Below, piece after piece: positions 28,772 to 37,978 of a stretch of 64,000 bases of DNA; the first letter of the stretch is position 1; each line of letters begins with the position of its first letter. The DNA is taken from the NCBI RefSeq assembly GCF_025370755.1, contig NZ_JAMXFC010000022.1, positions 1 to 64,000 on the forward strand. Direction: 5' to 3'. The position numbers were made by a program, and so were the translations under genes. A model generated the notes under the pieces. That model had not been told where the DNA came from, did no database searches, and worked only from the letters and a program-made list of their open reading frames with translations. Origin of the DNA: Laspinema sp. D2d (GTDB taxonomy: Bacteria; Cyanobacteriota; Cyanobacteriia; Cyanobacteriales; Laspinemataceae).

Positions 28772-29392
28772 TTAAGTAGAGGGGAGATTTGGCGAGGGGC
28801 GAGTTGGGGCTGGGGGCTCCCTGCCGGGGATAAAATTAGGCAAGGGTGAACCCACGCGATCGCGAGTATCAATGCAAACCGACATCGCCTGAGACGTCAC
28901 TAAGTCAATTTGATTTTGTAACCCTACTACGCACTCAGAAAACTCCGCCGGTAACAAACTGCGGCGACAGAAATCGAGAATTAAAGGGGCTTCTCCTTCC
29001 GTCGATCCATCGCTAATTTCCACCACACAGGTTGCCAACTCCAGAGGGCGACGCACCTGCTGACAACGAGTCAAGGCATCTTCGGCCAAAATATCCGTGC
29101 GACTATTGATCTCAACTACACACTCAGAAAGTTCTTCGGGACGGAGGGCCGATGCACAAGCTAGGGCCACGGTTTCCGGCGAGAGTTGGCGATCGAGTAA
29201 CTCAGCCGCACAGCGATTGTAATCATTATTTCGAGCCGATGCCGGTGCCGGGTTTAACGGGATGAGGCCCACCGTTAGAGCCACCAGGGAAAGCCCCAAC
29301 AGTCCACCTTTGCGCCACCGTTGCGCCGGAGAGTCGGGATGAGTGGGGGCGCTGGTCCCCAGGCGACTGCGAATTTTCCGAATCATCATCAT
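28772..29392 (-). CDS. Exported Cys-repeat protein, unknown function
   Basis: 206 residues. An Arg-rich start and a hydrophobic stretch (GLLGLSLVALTVGLIPLNPA, then PASA) form a signal peptide. The mature part contains four or five copies of a ~33-residue unit around LxPxELSECVVEI and AxxxC (for example ALRPEELSECVVEINSR, VRRPLELATCVVEISDG, SLLPAEFSECVVGLQNQ), with regularly spaced cysteines probably paired as disulfides in the periplasm. A proline-rich tail ends it. No named family is recognised; similar repeats occur in other cyanobacteria. Divergent from rpsD. Confidence 0.82.
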   Translation of the reverse strand: MMMIRKIRSRLGTSAPTHPDSPAQRWRKGGLLGLSLVALTVGLIPLNPAPASARNNDYNRCAAELLDRQLSPETVALACASALRPEELSECVVEINSRTDILAEDALTRCQQVRRPLELATCVVEISDGSTEGEAPLILDFCRRSLLPAEFSECVVGLQNQIDLVTSQAMSVCIDTRDRVGSPLPNFIPGREPPAPTRPSPNLPST

Positions 29393-29545
29393 TTAAAGAC
29401 TCCTCATGACAAAAAACAGGACTTTTGAGCCTAAACCGATGTTTCTGAGCACAAAGTCATCTAAAGTTAGACTTGAAACTGAACCTAGTAAAGATCTATA
29501 CTAGAGAGTCTGGGAAAACTGTGTAACAACTGACGAGGAAAAGGA

Positions 29546-30154
29546 ATGTCACGATATCGAGGCCCGAGACTGAGAATAGTACGCCGTTTAGGAGAACTGC
29601 CCGGATTATCGCGCAAGACTCCTAAGCGGGCCTATCCCCCAGGACAGCACGGGCAAGCCCGCAAAAAACGCTCAGAATATGCAGTCCGCTTAGAAGAAAA
29701 GCAAAAACTGCGCTTTAACTATGGTCTGAGCGAAAAGCAACTGCTGCGCTATGTCCGTCGCGCCCGTCGCGTCACGGGTTCTACGGGTCAAGTGCTGCTA
29801 CAACTGCTGGAGATGCGTCTGGATAATACCATTTTCCGTATGGGAATGGCACCCACGATTCCAGCAGCACGGCAATTGGTCAATCACGGTCACCTCACCG
29901 TCAATGGTCGGGTTGTGGATATTCCCAGCTACAATTGCCGTCCCGGAGACATCATTGCCATCCGCGATCGGGAAAAATCTCGCCAGATGGTCCAAGCTAA
30001 CTTGCAATCTCCTGGATTAGCTAATATGCCGAGCCATTTAGAGTTTGACAAGAACAAACTAGAAGGCAAGGTCAATGGAGTTATTGAGCGGGAATGGATC
30101 GCGCTACAAATTAATGAGCTCCTGGTGGTTGAATACTATTCTCGACAAGCCTAA
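29546..30154 (+). CDS. rpsD: 30S ribosomal protein S4
   Basis: Primary 16S rRNA-binding protein that nucleates 30S assembly. 202 residues, standard for cyanobacteria, starting [20 protein letters not shown]. The S4 RNA-binding domain includes [20 protein letters not shown] and [20 protein letters not shown]. The N-terminal zinc-cysteine motif is absent, as in the plastid-type S4. GAGGAAAAGG precedes the ATG. It stands alone, as cyanobacterial rpsD commonly does, and is followed by a GC-rich hairpin. Confidence 0.98.
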   Translation: MSRYRGPRLRIVRRLGELPGLSRKTPKRAYPPGQHGQARKKRSEYAVRLEEKQKLRFNYGLSEKQLLRYVRRARRVTGSTGQVLLQLLEMRLDNTIFRMGMAPTIPAARQLVNHGHLTVNGRVVDIPSYNCRPGDIIAIRDREKSRQMVQANLQSPGLANMPSHLEFDKNKLEGKVNGVIEREWIALQINELLVVEYYSRQA

Positions 30155-30204
30155 CGTTTCAAGTCTCGCTGCTTCTTACCGCGCAGCCTAATTAGAGATT
30201 TTTC

Positions 30205-30237
30205 AAAGCCCCCAAACCCGTCAGCAAGGGGGCTTTT
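30205..30237 (+). terminator. Terminator of rpsD
   Basis: AAAGCCCCC pairs with GGGGGCTTT across an AAACCCGTCAGCAA loop and runs into TTTT. Confidence 0.85.
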
Positions 30238-30241
30238 AGTT

Positions 30242-30467
30242 TGGGGATGGGGAGGATGGGGGAGATGGGGAGGATGGGGGAGATGGGGGAGATAGGGAGG
30301 ATGGGGGAGATGGGGAGGAGAGGGGAGATTGGGAGGACTGCCATCAAGATGGATTGGATCTTCCTGACTTGATTCTGCCGACTCACCAGAACATACTCGC
30401 CCCCATCTCCCCCATCTCCCCCATCCTCCCTATCTCCCCCATCTCCCCTATCTCCCCCATCTCCCAA
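30242..30467. repeat. G-rich array and inverted C-rich array between rpsD and moaA
   Basis: G-rich 9-nt units (GGGGAGGAT, GGGGGAGAT, GGGGGAGATAG) fill about 30242-30330; after ~70 unique bases the complementary C-rich units (ATCTCCCCC, CATCCTCCC) fill about 30398-30467. The arms can form an imperfect stem. The C-rich arm runs to the very end of moaA, whose last codons GGA GGA TGA themselves fit the repeat. Confidence 0.93.
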
Positions 30468-30469
30468 CC

Positions 30470-31546
30470 TCATCCTCCAATTTGAGACATGGTACGACTG
30501 TAGCTGCCGGTTTCTGTGCCGGAGTCTCGCTGTTTGTAGTTGATTTCCGGTTTCAGTTCGAGTAAATGGGCGACTTGTTGTCTGATTTCCGTAAGGGGAA
30601 TACCGTTGCGCAGGGCGGTTTTGAGATTAATTTGGCCGGTTTCGTTGAGGAGACAGGGACGTAACCAACCTTCGGCACTTAAGCGCATTCGGTTACACCG
30701 ATCGCAGAAGCATTCCGACATCTGAGAAATAAATCCGATAGTGCCTTTAGCATGGGGAATTTGAAATACATCGGCAGGACCATTTCCGGTGACTTGTCCG
30801 GTGGTTAATCCCCAGCGATCGCGAATTCGTTGGCGCAGTTCTTCTGAAGGAATCCAACCGCGATCCCCAAATAATTCCCCATTCCCGATCGGCATGAATT
30901 CGATAAAGCGAACGTGCCAATTTCGAGCAATGGTTAATTCAGCTAAATCTAAAACTTCGCGATCGTTGACCCCAGGAATCACGACAACATTTAATTTTAA
31001 AGGGTTAAATCCAACCCTATAAGCTTCCTGAATCCCGTCCCAAACTTGTTGCCAGCGGCTAGTTCCGCGAGTTCCGGCTAGGAAATCAAAGGTTTGGGCT
31101 TCCAGAGAGTCGAGGCTAATATTAATCCGGCGCAGTCCGGCATCATAGAGGGTTTGAGCTTTTTGGGCTAGGAAAAACCCATTGGTAGTAAGGGCTAAAT
31201 CCTGAGTTTGGGGTAAAGAGGCGATCGCCTGGACAATTTCTACTACATCTGGACGGATAAGGGGTTCTCCTCCCGTTAACCGAAATCGCGTAAATCCCAC
31301 GGGGATAAAAACTTCTTTGAGTAACGTTAACAGTTCATCCCGAGTGAGTAAATCTTGTTGCCGGATATAGTCAAGTTCTGCCCCTTCTGGCATACAGTAT
31401 TGGCAGCGAAAATTACAGCGGTCAATTAAACTAATCCTCAGATAATCCACTCGATTTCGCGGTGGCGGGACTTCAATTGTCTGAGTGGTATTTTTTACCG
31501 GGTTGGTTTCCACAAGATTGCCCATTTGACCCCTAGATGCTTTCAT
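30470..31546 (-). CDS. moaA: GTP 3',8-cyclase MoaA (molybdenum cofactor)
   Basis: Radical SAM enzyme for the first step of molybdopterin synthesis, converting GTP to 3',8-cyclo-7,8-dihydro-GTP. 358 residues. The N-terminal 4Fe-4S cluster uses CNFRCQYC (CxxxCxxC); the C-terminal GTP-binding cluster uses CFCDRC and a later Cys in WLRPCL. The protein ends in the essential Gly-Gly pair (QIGG). Conserved [12 protein letters not shown] and [12 protein letters not shown] are present. No other moa or moe genes lie adjacent. A 35-residue N-terminal extension precedes the radical SAM domain; internal starts could shorten it. Confidence 0.97.
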   Translation of the reverse strand: MKASRGQMGNLVETNPVKNTTQTIEVPPPRNRVDYLRISLIDRCNFRCQYCMPEGAELDYIRQQDLLTRDELLTLLKEVFIPVGFTRFRLTGGEPLIRPDVVEIVQAIASLPQTQDLALTTNGFFLAQKAQTLYDAGLRRINISLDSLEAQTFDFLAGTRGTSRWQQVWDGIQEAYRVGFNPLKLNVVVIPGVNDREVLDLAELTIARNWHVRFIEFMPIGNGELFGDRGWIPSEELRQRIRDRWGLTTGQVTGNGPADVFQIPHAKGTIGFISQMSECFCDRCNRMRLSAEGWLRPCLLNETGQINLKTALRNGIPLTEIRQQVAHLLELKPEINYKQRDSGTETGSYSRTMSQIGG

Positions 31547-31610
31547 CGGATATCTTGCTTATTCTAACGAAAACCCTTTCAGACTCTCGTTTAGGTGTGG
31601 GGTTCTATCT

Positions 31611-31650
31611 ATCAAAATTTTGATGAGTTGCTCTCAAAAATTTTGATAAG
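31611..31650. promoter_or_regulatory. Two AT palindromes upstream of moaA
   Basis: ATCAAAATTTTGAT (31611-31624, perfect palindrome) and a near copy TCAAAAATTTTGA (31634-31646) are spaced about two helical turns apart, roughly 65-100 bases before the moaA start. They could be a repressor or activator site; no regulator is identified. Confidence 0.35.
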
Positions 31651-31705
31651 TGGCAGTGAGGAGGGGCGAATCACAGGGAGATTTGCCGCAGGTTGACCCT
31701 GATGT

Positions 31706-32287
31706 TTAGGGATTAATGGCTTGCTGAGACCAGGTGCGATCGCCATTGAATTGATAAAGCCAGCGATTTTGAGGTTCTCCTCGCAATTCTAACCAATCTA
31801 CGGTGATGGGATCGAGTAAAAGTAAACAAAATTGGGCCAGGGGTTGACTGGTATCCGGAACCGGAGGACAGAAATCATCGCGATCGCCACAGGGTGCAGC
31901 GGGTTCGGGCCAAGAAAACTGGCGTCGGGTAGTGTCGGAGAGTTGCTGCCATTCCCGGCAACGCGCTTGTTGCAAGGCGGGGTCAGGAGTATGAGGGTCT
32001 ACTAAGATCAGGTGACCCTGGAGGCGGAACTGTTCCCGGGTCATGGGGAAGTACCAGCAGACTTCGCCATGAGGATGGGCGGGGATTTGTTGGGCTTTTT
32101 GGCTGCGGGCATCGGTGACGATTTTGAGTTGGTTGGTTTCCTCTAAAAAGCCGCGAAAGACGACAGTTCGATTAGCGGGAGTGCCATCGGGGCGGATTGT
32201 GGCGAGTTGGAAGTAGCGAGACTCGGGGCGGCTACGGTTGCGATGAAGGGCATGAGATAGGGGCGATCGCCACGGTGCAAGAGACAT
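31706..32287 (-). CDS. FMN-dependent PPOX-type flavoprotein (Npun_F5749-like)
   Basis: 193-residue protein of the pyridoxamine 5'-phosphate oxidase split-barrel superfamily, in the group typified by Alr4036/Npun_F5749. Landmarks are YFQLATIRPDGTPANRTVVFRG (FMN-phosphate region), ARSQKAQQI, GEVCWYFPMTREQFRLQG and the C-terminal PITVDWLELRGEP followed by a Trp-rich end. It probably binds FMN and performs a redox step on an unknown substrate; these proteins are abundant in cyanobacteria and plants. It is too divergent to call true PdxH. Same strand as moaA, 160 bases upstream, likely separate. Confidence 0.9.
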   Translation of the reverse strand: MSLAPWRSPLSHALHRNRSRPESRYFQLATIRPDGTPANRTVVFRGFLEETNQLKIVTDARSQKAQQIPAHPHGEVCWYFPMTREQFRLQGHLILVDPHTPDPALQQARCREWQQLSDTTRRQFSWPEPAAPCGDRDDFCPPVPDTSQPLAQFCLLLLDPITVDWLELRGEPQNRWLYQFNGDRTWSQQAINP

Positions 32288-32422
32288 GATTCAAGGAGAT
32301 GGCGCTTAGAGGGGCTTTTTTATTCTATCTCGATAGCAAAGGCGATCGCCCTTTCAACCTGAGATGATTCTCCCCGATTATGAATTAAATCTGTAGAAAT
32401 CACCCCAGTGACTGGGATTCAC

Positions 32423-32797
32423 TTAGACTACAAATAACAATAAGTTCCTGGCTTTCTGGTCGTTTTCCCCGGCAGGAAAGGTGAGTGGAGCGGAAAAAAT
32501 CAGGGAACCATTCACTTTATTAATGCAAAATTTCGGCAGGATGGAGGGGAGTCGCTTTCTTCGCCTATCGGGAGGGAAAAAAGCTTTTCCTTCGTGACAT
32601 TTATCCCCGGATTTCACCGGCTTGATTGGGATTAAATCGATTGCAAAAAATTTGTAAACCCGATAGCTCATACTCAAGCCAATCGCTGATCCTTCAAAAT
32701 CAGGAGTCCCAATCCAATCATTCCCAGGAATTGTGGGTATGACTTTTGCCTTCCCTTCTGTTTCCCCGATGAGTTTGCTCAACATTATTCTTGACAA
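32423..32797 (-). CDS. Hypothetical protein, 124 codons
   Basis: Open frame with plausible codon use and no recognised family. It reads MSRIMLSKLIGETEGKAK, then an IPGNDWIGTPDFEGSAIGLS segment and a basic stretch DRRRKRLP. Its start overlaps by 13 bases the end of another small frame at 32785-32979, suggesting a pair of lineage-specific small genes, or one former gene split by a frameshift. No RBS stands out. Confidence 0.35.
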   Translation of the reverse strand: MSRIMLSKLIGETEGKAKVIPTIPGNDWIGTPDFEGSAIGLSMSYRVYKFFAIDLIPIKPVKSGDKCHEGKAFFPPDRRRKRLPSILPKFCINKVNGSLIFSAPLTFPAGENDQKARNLLLFVV

Positions 32798-32979
32798 AAG
32801 TTTACGTTTTTTAAAAAATCAAATATTGCCAAAACTCCATTTTTGAGGTAAGGGTCTAATTCTTTAGAATAGGTTAAAAATAGTTGTTTTTTTGTGTCAT
32901 TTGTTGCCGAAATTACAACGAGATATAGGATAGATTCTGTGAGAGAAGTTAAAAACTTTCTCTCTGTTTCAGTTAGCAT
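32785..32979 (-). CDS. Hypothetical protein, 64 codons
   Basis: Begins MLTETERKFLTSLTESILYL and continues as an alternating helical, moderately hydrophobic peptide ending FDFLKNVNFCQE. Codon use looks like real coding sequence (A/T-rich third positions, no rare clusters). No family recognised. It overlaps the following frame by 13 bases on the same strand. Confidence 0.38.
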   Translation of the reverse strand: MLTETERKFLTSLTESILYLVVISATNDTKKQLFLTYSKELDPYLKNGVLAIFDFLKNVNFCQE

Positions 32980-33499
32980 TGGCCCTTCAGATGTCTCATT
33001 CAGATACAGTCGGTGCCGTGGTTCAACCCAATGATTTCAATACTGCAATCGGAAACCTAGCCGATTCAAGGTGTGTAAGGCTAGAACCGTTCTCTCAAAG
33101 GTTCTCGTTCCCGAGGAGAGATGATGGCGCTTCCCATTTCCCCATTGAAAGAGCCCAATCAGTTCAATGGATATTTTGCTGGATTGCTGCCAACGGTTCA
33201 GACCCAAAAAGTGCCGCATTGCCCAAGGGAAGAACGGTATTCAGGAGACTGTCTGAATGTGGACTGCAGCCAGATTCTCCCCCGTTCAGAGGCAACCTGA
33301 ACGGACCCTCAGTTTCCTCAACCTCTTGCACCGGCAGCCCAGCCCGACCCAATCGGGTGAGTCCACAGGTTCCCGGACTGACTTCTTCCCAGAAGCCAAA
33401 GGCAGGAAAACTCGCTTAATTGTGCAATCTACACCGACTCTAGCCCAATCCTGCCTCCCGATTTCTCTATCCCAAACCCATAGCGTGAGACGACGACCC
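32980..33499. other. Upstream region of the giant sensor gene
   Basis: Frames are open here on the plus strand (from 32979, and from 33257 in phase with the sensor), but their translations are Ser/Pro/Arg-rich and lack domain features. The sensor immediately downstream starts with what looks like the tail of a PAS domain, so this stretch may be the decayed remains of a longer 5' coding region. Confidence 0.4.
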
Positions 33500-36400
33500 A
33501 TGCAAAACCTAGAAGGCAGCATTTGCGGGATTCTTGGCTTGTGCCAAGACATCAGCAAACGGGAATCCAGCAAAGAACTCATGAACCCAAGCCGCGCCTC
33601 TGTTTTACAACAACTGACCCTCGGTGTTGCACAAGCTGAGGATTTTGACACCGCATTAAGCTTGGCCCTGCGCCGGGTCTGCGAAATCGCCGGATGGGAT
33701 TATGGAGAAGCTTGGGCCTTCAATTCTGAAGGTGGATACCTACAATGTAGCCCCGCATGGTACGCGGGAAGAATCAATGCCCTTGGGCGACCCTTTCCAG
33801 AGATTAAAAAATTCCGCCAACAAAGCGAAAGCCTCACGTTTTTCCCCGGAATCGGTTTACCCGGAAGGGTCTGGGTTCAACAACAGCCGGAATGGGCCAA
33901 AGATGTATCAGAACTGCCCCAGGCCATTTTTCATCGGGCGAAACTCGCCCGCAAACTGGGCATTAAAGCGGCCCTGGGGGTGCCGATTCTCGCCAATGAC
34001 GAAATTCTCACGGTCCTTGTGTTCTTTATGGTGGAGTCCCACCCAGAAGATCGCGGGATCGTTGAATTAGTCTCGGAAATTCTCAGAGGACTAGGATCCG
34101 CGCTGTTCCAGAAACGCTCAGAAGAAGCCTTACGAAAAGCAGAACAAAAATATCGGAATATTTTTGAGCGTTCCATTGAAGGAATGTTTCAAAGTAACCC
34201 GTCTGGGGAATACCTCCTGGTCAACTCGACGTTAGCCCATATTTATGGCTACGAATCCCCAGCAGAAGTGATTAATTCGATTCGGGATATCCAACATCAA
34301 CTTTATGTGGATCCTTTGCGACGGACTGAACTCCATTACTTGTTACAAGAAAAAGATGCGGTGTGGGACTTCCAATCCCAGTGCTATCGCAAAGATGGCA
34401 GCATCATTTGGATTTCTGAAAATGCGCGGACGATCCGGGATGCCAATGGCAAAATCATTGCTTATGAAGGCACCGTAAAAGATATTACCGATCGCAAACA
34501 AGCAGAAGAACGGTTTGCGGCTTTGGTGCAGAACTCCTCAGACACGATCGCCATTTTGTCCGCAGAGGGCCGGATTTTATATGGATCTCCCTCCCTCGAT
34601 CGCATTTTAGGATATCAACCCGATAGCTTACTCGGTCACTGCCTCCTGGATTATGTCCATCCCGAAGATGTGGCAATGGTTCGAGAGGTACTCATGCCTA
34701 GACCCAAAGCAGCTACAGGAACGCGATCGCTACACTCCTGCAAATTTAACAACCCGCACCCCTCGAAAATCATGGCAGATTTTTCTCCCGTCACCTTGAA
34801 CAGTCGTCCGGACTTCTCCTTAAAACCCATTGAGTATCGGTTTCGCCATGCCGATGGAACTTGGGTTTACTTAGAATCTGTAACCAATAATCGCCTGGAT
34901 GATCCCAGTATCCAAGGAATTGTCGTCAATTCGCGGGATATCACCCAACGCAAAGAAGCGGAAGAACAACTTCATCAGCGACTCGCGATCGAAGCGGCAT
35001 TATCTCAGATTTCCCGGTTGTTCGTCTCCACTAGAGAACCCAACTTTAATAAAATCCTCGCCCGAGTTGGCATTGCTGCTGGGGTTGAACGGGCTTATAT
35101 TTTTGAATTTGACGATCGCCTGAGTGAATTTAGCAATACTTATGAATGGTGTTCCACTGCGGCGATCGCCCAAATCCCGAACCGCCAAAACCTGCAATCT
35201 GCTGATTTCCCCTGGTTGATGGACCAACTCACGGTTTTAGAAATCGTAGATGTCTGTAATGTTGAATGGCTACCGAAAGCCGCCCATGCCGAAAAAGCCT
35301 TCTTCCTCTCTCAAAATATCCAATCTCTGCTGATTGTCCCCCTGATTTCCCAGGAAGAACGATTAGTCGGATTTCTAGGATTTGACGATCGCCAAGTCCA
35401 ACCCCATTGGTCCGCCAGCCATGCTCAACTCCTGCGGGTCATTGCTCAAATGCTCTCCAGTTATTATCAACGCAAGCAAACTGAAGAAGCCCTGCGGCAG
35501 GCGGAACGCAAATATCGCAGCATTTTTGAAAATGCGGTAGAGGGGATTTTTCAAACGACTCCCAGTGGTCAATATCTCACCGCTAATCCCATGTTAGCCT
35601 CCATCTACGGATATGATTCCCCAGAAGAATTAATCGAAGTCTTGACCGATATTGAGCATCAACTCTATGTGCATCCCCAGCGTCGGTCCGAGTTTCGCCG
35701 CTTGTTACAGGAACAAGAGACCGTTTGGGGCTTTGAATCCCAGGTTTATCGACGAGATCGCCGCATCATCTGGATTTCTGAATGTGCGCGGACCATTCGC
35801 GATAGCAACGGTGAAATCATCGGTTATGAGGGCACCGTAGTCGATATCACCCAGCGCAAACAAGCTGAGGCAGAACTGCACCAACGGGACAACTTATTGC
35901 TGGGGGTCGCCCAAGCGATGAATCATTTGCTGATCAATACCAACACCGCTCAAGCGGCATTAGATGCCCTTGCTACCCTAGGACAGGCGGCAGGGGTCGA
36001 TCGCGTTTATATTTGTGAGTTATCTAATCCCGCCACAGCCTATAACTTCGGCAGTCCGTCCGAATCTCACCCGACCCTTTCCTCTTGTTTCGACTGTGCC
36101 TCGCGGGAACATTGTCCCATGTGGATTCGGTTTGAGTGGACCCGAACTCCCCAGGTGGGTTTGAAAAAAGGAGCTTGTTCCGTCGTCCACTTGCGCTCCA
36201 GCCTTTTGGATACATTGTTAGTCGGTGAAACCGTGAGTTTGCTGGCCCAGAACTTGAATCAAACCGAGCAAAAATTGTTTGCCGAAGAGGGCACGCGATC
36301 GAGTTTGATGGTGCCGATCCTGGTGAATAATGAATTTTGGGGATACATTGGGTTTGATGACATTCAGATTGATCGACCCTGGTCCAAAAGCGAAGTCTCG

Positions 36401-37768
36401 ATTTTAAGTGCGATCGCCGCTAGTATAGGCGGGGCATTGCAGCGTCATCACCAAGAGGAAATGATTCGCCATCAAGCCTATCATGACCGTCTCACTGGGT
36501 TACCCAATCGGCAATTATTGGATGAACGGCTGCCGATGGCGATCGAAATTGCCAAACAGGAACAAGAGCAACTGGCCGTGATGTTTCTGGACCTCGATCG
36601 ATTTAAAATCATTAACGATACCCTGGGTCATGCTGTCGGCGATGAACTCCTCCAAACCGCTGCCTTACGCCTGCGAAGTTGTCTGCGTGATAGTGATATC
36701 ATTGTCCGCTGGGGCGGGGATGAATTTATCCTATTATTAGAAGGAATTACCAGTACAGAAGATGCCGCGCAGATTGCCCAAAGGCTGCTGGAATGTCTAC
36801 GTCCGGCTTTTGAAATTGAAGGCAATCAACTCTATATTACAGGTAGTATTGGGATGGCGCTTTATCCCCAGGATGGAAGCGACCCCGAAACCTTAATTAA
36901 AAATGCTGATACAGCCCTTTATCGGGTCAAAGAACAGGGCCGAAATAACTACCAGATTTACTCTCCCGCCATGACTTCTGAAGCTTCCGAGTTACTGGTT
37001 CTGGACAATTCACTCCATGAAGCTTTAAAACGAGAAGAGTTTTTTTTGGAATTCCAACCCCAGGTAAATTTCAAAACTGGCGCAGTTGTCGGGATGGAAG
37101 CCTTAGTAAGGTGGCAACACCCTCACTTGGGATTAGTTCCTCCCCATACCTTTATTCCGATCGCCGAAGACAATTGTGAGATTATCAAATTAGGCTGGTG
37201 GGTATTGCAACGGGCGATCGTCCAAAATAAAGCATGGCAGGATAGCGGATTACCTCCGATTCGGATGATGGTGAATCTCTCCACTCGGGAATTCCACCAT
37301 CCTGATTTAGTCGAAATCGTCTCCCAAATGCTCGCAGAGGCGAAGCTAGACCCCCATTGGTTAGGATTAGAAATCACCGAAACCACCGCTATGCATGATC
37401 CGAACTTAACCGATAGCATCTTACGGCAGTTTCGCACAATGGGAATTTCCACGGCGATCGATGATTTTGGGATTGGATATGGTTCTCTAAATTATCTGAA
37501 AAAATTTTGCTTCCAAACTCTAAAAATTGACAAGTCTTTTGTCTGGGATATCGCCCTTAATGCCAAAGAAGCGGCGATCGTCTCAGCGATTATTACCCTA
37601 GGACAAAAGCTGAATATGAGTGTAGTTGCGGAAGGAGTCGAAACGACAGTTCAGCGAGATTGTTTAATGAATCTCAACTGCTATGAAATGCAGGGATACT
37701 TGTTTAGTCCTCCCCTAGGTGCGGAAGATGCTACCCAACTGCTGGAACAATCCCACGGACTGCTATAA
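33500..37768 (+). CDS. GAF/PAS multi-sensor diguanylate cyclase/phosphodiesterase
   Basis: About 1422 residues, soluble. Order: a PAS-like tail (SICGILGLCQDISKRES), GAF, PAS, PAS, GAF, PAS, GAF, then GGDEF and EAL. The PAS units end with the usual DITDRKQAEE, DITQRKEAEE and DITQRKQAEA linkers. The cyclase signature is intact (RWGGDEF, about residue 1071), as is the phosphodiesterase one (GMEALVRW, about 1199; later DDFGIGYGSLNYL). It should make or break cyclic di-GMP in response to small ligands, light or redox. ATG 33500 is chosen because upstream in-frame sequence to ATG 33257 is not domain-like; ATG 33581 is another option. Confidence 0.9.
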   Translation: MQNLEGSICGILGLCQDISKRESSKELMNPSRASVLQQLTLGVAQAEDFDTALSLALRRVCEIAGWDYGEAWAFNSEGGYLQCSPAWYAGRINALGRPFPEIKKFRQQSESLTFFPGIGLPGRVWVQQQPEWAKDVSELPQAIFHRAKLARKLGIKAALGVPILANDEILTVLVFFMVESHPEDRGIVELVSEILRGLGSALFQKRSEEALRKAEQKYRNIFERSIEGMFQSNPSGEYLLVNSTLAHIYGYESPAEVINSIRDIQHQLYVDPLRRTELHYLLQEKDAVWDFQSQCYRKDGSIIWISENARTIRDANGKIIAYEGTVKDITDRKQAEERFAALVQNSSDTIAILSAEGRILYGSPSLDRILGYQPDSLLGHCLLDYVHPEDVAMVREVLMPRPKAATGTRSLHSCKFNNPHPSKIMADFSPVTLNSRPDFSLKPIEYRFRHADGTWVYLESVTNNRLDDPSIQGIVVNSRDITQRKEAEEQLHQRLAIEAALSQISRLFVSTREPNFNKILARVGIAAGVERAYIFEFDDRLSEFSNTYEWCSTAAIAQIPNRQNLQSADFPWLMDQLTVLEIVDVCNVEWLPKAAHAEKAFFLSQNIQSLLIVPLISQEERLVGFLGFDDRQVQPHWSASHAQLLRVIAQMLSSYYQRKQTEEALRQAERKYRSIFENAVEGIFQTTPSGQYLTANPMLASIYGYDSPEELIEVLTDIEHQLYVHPQRRSEFRRLLQEQETVWGFESQVYRRDRRIIWISECARTIRDSNGEIIGYEGTVVDITQRKQAEAELHQRDNLLLGVAQAMNHLLINTNTAQAALDALATLGQAAGVDRVYICELSNPATAYNFGSPSESHPTLSSCFDCASREHCPMWIRFEWTRTPQVGLKKGACSVVHLRSSLLDTLLVGETVSLLAQNLNQTEQKLFAEEGTRSSLMVPILVNNEFWGYIGFDDIQIDRPWSKSEVSILSAIAASIGGALQRHHQEEMIRHQAYHDRLTGLPNRQLLDERLPMAIEIAKQEQEQLAVMFLDLDRFKIINDTLGHAVGDELLQTAALRLRSCLRDSDIIVRWGGDEFILLLEGITSTEDAAQIAQRLLECLRPAFEIEGNQLYITGSIGMALYPQDGSDPETLIKNADTALYRVKEQGRNNYQIYSPAMTSEASELLVLDNSLHEALKREEFFLEFQPQVNFKTGAVVGMEALVRWQHPHLGLVPPHTFIPIAEDNCEIIKLGWWVLQRAIVQNKAWQDSGLPPIRMMVNLSTREFHHPDLVEIVSQMLAEAKLDPHWLGLEITETTAMHDPNLTDSILRQFRTMGISTAIDDFGIGYGSLNYLKKFCFQTLKIDKSFVWDIALNAKEAAIVSAIITLGQKLNMSVVAEGVETTVQRDCLMNLNCYEMQGYLFSPPLGAEDATQLLEQSHGLL

Positions 37769-37978
37769 AAGACCAACGAGGGCGATCGCTTTGAGCTTAC
37801 ATTGGGATTCTCTAAATCCCCCTGTAGGAGCAATTAATACAGTTGCCCTCCTGCTTCAAAGTCTCAATACTGTGTCCTACCCCGGGAACATCAATGGTAT
37901 CCTAAGCATTAAGCGATCGCCACTTAACTTGCACCCCAAAAATTGCGATCGCTCGTTACGTTATTAGCGCATTGCCTA

